Assembly (NCBI GenBank): GCA_016210175.1
Contig: JACQUQ010000128.1
Span: 1-39,190 of the forward strand
Origin: Chloroflexota bacterium
GTDB lineage: Bacteria; Chloroflexota; Dehalococcoidia; SHYD01; JACQUQ01
Length of the DNA: 39,190 nt
Reading direction: 5' to 3'
Shown: positions 37,793 through 39,190 of the stretch, in pieces
Position numbering within the stretch: position 1 is the stretch's first letter
Layout of the letters: every line of letters starts with the position of its first letter
Made by a program: the position numbers and the translations under genes
Notes under the pieces: model-generated
What the model saw: only the letters and a program-made list of their open reading frames with translations
Told to the model about the DNA's origin: nothing
Databases searched by the model: none

Positions 37793-38377
37793 ATGCGTGC
37801 CTTGCCCACGCGCCGCACCGTCTGGGCGCTGCTCACGGTGCTCACGGTCGCGGTGCTTGCCGTCTTCAGTCTGCCGCTCACGCAGGTGACGGCATTCCCC
37901 CCCGACACGAGCCTGCCGCCGGAGAAGCAGGCACTCGAAGAGCGCTACGCGCGGGACCGGGCGACCGCCCGCCAGACGCCTAAGGACCACCAGCAGGGGC
38001 CACCGCCCCAGACACCAGGCCAGCGCCCGCTCCGGCCCAGGGGGCTCATTGAACACGGGCAGGCCCCCTTCTCCTCGCAGGACGTTGTGGTGCGGAACCA
38101 GTGGCAAGACGAGGTCAACGGCGCCTGGGTCCACGTCTACGCCGGAGCGCTGGCGGGCGACCCGGAGCAGGGGATGGTGGTGGTCGTGACGGAGTCGGCG
38201 GACGGGATGCTGGGCACGGCGCACCGCTACCCCACGCCCAACCAGAGCGGCGCGGTGCGGATCGTCAAGGCGGAGGGCACCACGCTGGTGCTGGTCGCGC
38301 CGGGCGGGCCGCCCTTCACCTTTGACGTGCAATCGGGGACCTTTGGCCAAGCCGTTCCCGGCAACGGCAACCGCTAG
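37793..38377 (+). CDS. Secreted/anchored protein of unknown function
   Basis: 194 residues. N-terminal signal or anchor (TVWALLTVLTVAVLAVFSLPL) is followed by a charged, Pro/Gln-rich linker (about residues 35-85). A compact strand-rich domain follows (WVHVYAGALAGDPEQGMVVVV through TFDVQSGTFGQAVPG). No family is recognised. GGAGGGAG lies five bases before the ATG. It is coupled to the secreted protein upstream and likely works with it outside the cell. Confidence 0.75.
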   Translation: MRALPTRRTVWALLTVLTVAVLAVFSLPLTQVTAFPPDTSLPPEKQALEERYARDRATARQTPKDHQQGPPPQTPGQRPLRPRGLIEHGQAPFSSQDVVVRNQWQDEVNGAWVHVYAGALAGDPEQGMVVVVTESADGMLGTAHRYPTPNQSGAVRIVKAEGTTLVLVAPGGPPFTFDVQSGTFGQAVPGNGNR

Positions 38378-38382
38378 CAACC

Positions 38383-38412
38383 GGTAGGGGCGCATGGCCA
38401 TGCGCCCCTACC
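38383..38412. repeat. Perfect 30-bp palindrome
   Basis: GGTAGGGGCGCATGG followed immediately by its exact complement. It begins six bases after the previous stop and is of the GTAGGGGCGCA type seen as a dispersed palindromic repeat in several environmental genomes. It could also act as a 3' mRNA hairpin. Confidence 0.7.
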
Positions 38413-38480
38413 ACCGCCCCATTCCCTATGACCTCCCCTGATCGTGCTAGGACGTTGGGGAAGGTCCTCCCCCACATATC

Positions 38481-38512
38481 AAGAAGCCGGAGGCATGCAC
38501 CTCCGGCTTCTT
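38481..38512. terminator. Bidirectional intrinsic terminator between converging genes
   Basis: AAGAAGCCGGAGG (38481-38493) pairs perfectly with CCTCCGGCTTCTT (38500-38512) around CATGCA. A-rich and T-rich ends on the stem allow function on both strands, serving leuD (-) and the secreted pair (+). Confidence 0.8.
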
Positions 38513-38533
38513 TCATCTCTGAACAGGCGGACG

Positions 38534-39133
38534 TTACCGCGCTGCGGCAGCGCGGCGCTCCTCGTAGGCCCGGATCTTGTCCTCGTTCTGGAGGGTGAGG
38601 CCGATGTCGTCCAGCCCGTTGAGGAGGCAGTAGCGCCGGAAGGGGTCCACCTGGAAGGAGGCGATGGGGCCTTCCTCGTCGGAGACCTGCTGCTGCTCCA
38701 GGTCCACGGTCACCTGGTAGCCAGGGCGCTCCTTGGCCTTCGCCAGCAGCTCGTTGACCGTCTCCTCCGGCAGCACCACCGGCAGCATGCCGTTCTGGAA
38801 GCAGTTGTTGAAGAAGATGTCGGCGAAGCTGGGCGCGATGATGGTCCGAAAGCCGTAGTCCTGTAAGGCCCAGGGGGCGTGCTCCCGCGAAGAGCCGCAG
38901 CCGAAGTTGCGCGCGGCGATGAGGACGGAGGCCCCCTGGTACTTGAGGTCGTTCAGCACGAAGTCGGGGTTGGGCGAGCCGTCCTCCCGGAAGCGCCAGT
39001 CGAAGAACAGAAATTGGCCGAAGCCGGTGCGCTCGATGCGCTTGAGGAACTGCTTCGGGATGATCTGGTCGGTATCCACGTTCACCCGGTCCAGGGGCAT
39101 GGCGACCCCGGTCAGCCGGATAAAAGGCTCCAT
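38534..39133 (-). CDS. leuD: 3-isopropylmalate dehydratase small subunit
   Basis: 199 residues, typical of the bacterial LeuD form of about 200. Signatures are [15 protein letters not shown] at the N-terminus, [15 protein letters not shown] in the middle (substrate-binding Ser-Ser-Arg), and [18 protein letters not shown]. With LeuC it isomerises 2-isopropylmalate to 3-isopropylmalate in leucine synthesis. leuC is expected just beyond the window end, on the same strand upstream. GGAGGAAT lies seven bases before the ATG. Confidence 0.96.
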   Translation of the reverse strand: MEPFIRLTGVAMPLDRVNVDTDQIIPKQFLKRIERTGFGQFLFFDWRFREDGSPNPDFVLNDLKYQGASVLIAARNFGCGSSREHAPWALQDYGFRTIIAPSFADIFFNNCFQNGMLPVVLPEETVNELLAKAKERPGYQVTVDLEQQQVSDEEGPIASFQVDPFRRYCLLNGLDDIGLTLQNEDKIRAYEERRAAAAR

Positions 39134-39169
39134 GGCGATTCCTCCTCACGAGTGGGGCGGGCTGGTGCC

Positions 39170-39190
39170 TACCTCTCCCCCAGCCCCTCC
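39170..39190. repeat. Partial CCTCTCCCCCAGCCCC-type repeat at window end
   Basis: The last bases (ACCTCTCCCCCAGCCCCTCC) resemble the repeat family at 3939, 4030, 4438 and 27656. The copy runs out of the window, so its full form cannot be judged. Confidence 0.4.

Noticed and set aside
1-39190. CRISPR array, rRNA genes, complete transposase-bearing IS or prophage
   Set aside because: I looked for regularly spaced direct repeats, rRNA signatures and transposase or phage structural motifs and saw none.

Overview
The window is a G+C-rich bacterial chromosome segment with short intergenic gaps and genes on both strands. The gene mix suggests Chloroflexota or a neighbouring high-GC phylum: a class I glutaconate-type CoA-transferase, a DUF177-rpmF-fabD cluster, DUF169 and DUF1028 proteins, EntS-like MFS arrays, many GTG starts, and dispersed palindromic repeats. 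That placement is inference; there is no rRNA. TGA is used as an ordinary stop by many genes here.

Region by region. 1-8.4 kb: a truncated FAD oxidoreductase (-), a DUF5808 protein, an MntA/HepT toxin-antitoxin pair, an isocitrate/isopropylmalate-type dehydrogenase, a HIT hydrolase, a DUF559 nuclease gene enclosed by inverted repeats, CoA-transferase subunits A and B split by a two-gene HEPN-like unit, pterin carbinolamine dehydratase, and a further unknown gene pair. 8.4-11.6 kb: a four-gene unit pairing a glycine/serine-rich lipoprotein-like protein with a glutathionylspermidine-synthetase-type ATP-grasp enzyme (YgiB/YgiC-like logic). 11.7-12.0 kb: a MITE and two strong hairpins. 12.1-15.4 kb (-): DUF169, an HMA metallochaperone-like gene whose CxxC motif is encoded by two in-frame TGA codons, a CvpA-CAP fusion and an anchored DUF2993-like protein.

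15.7-20.7 kb (+): a PyrD-family protein, then DUF177, L32, FabD, NusB, acyl carrier protein and TatA, which form a housekeeping lipid/translation block, then a single-domain response regulator. 20.9-25.8 kb (-): a di-iron acyl-ACP desaturase-like protein, a zinc-ribbon protein, a RlmD/TrmA-type methyltransferase with an intrinsic terminator, a second HIT protein and DUF1028. 26-27.4 kb: lipA (+) and a membrane protein (-). 27.8-34.4 kb (-): four MFS exporters in alternating A-B-A-B order behind a MarR regulator with a good promoter and palindrome. 34.6-38.4 kb (+): tRNA-Ala(CGC), an OFA/MCT-like MFS carrier and two secreted unknown proteins. 38.5-39.1 kb (-): leuD.

The most interesting item is the HMA gene at 12955-13224. 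It has a strong ribosome-binding site and an intact frame apart from two TGA codons sitting exactly where the two metal-binding cysteines belong. This suggests a Sec-x-x-Sec selenoprotein. Other leads are the DUF559 element, the ATP-grasp/lipoprotein unit, the PyrD homologue without the catalytic cysteine, the interleaved transporter array, and a hepT with no canonical start codon.
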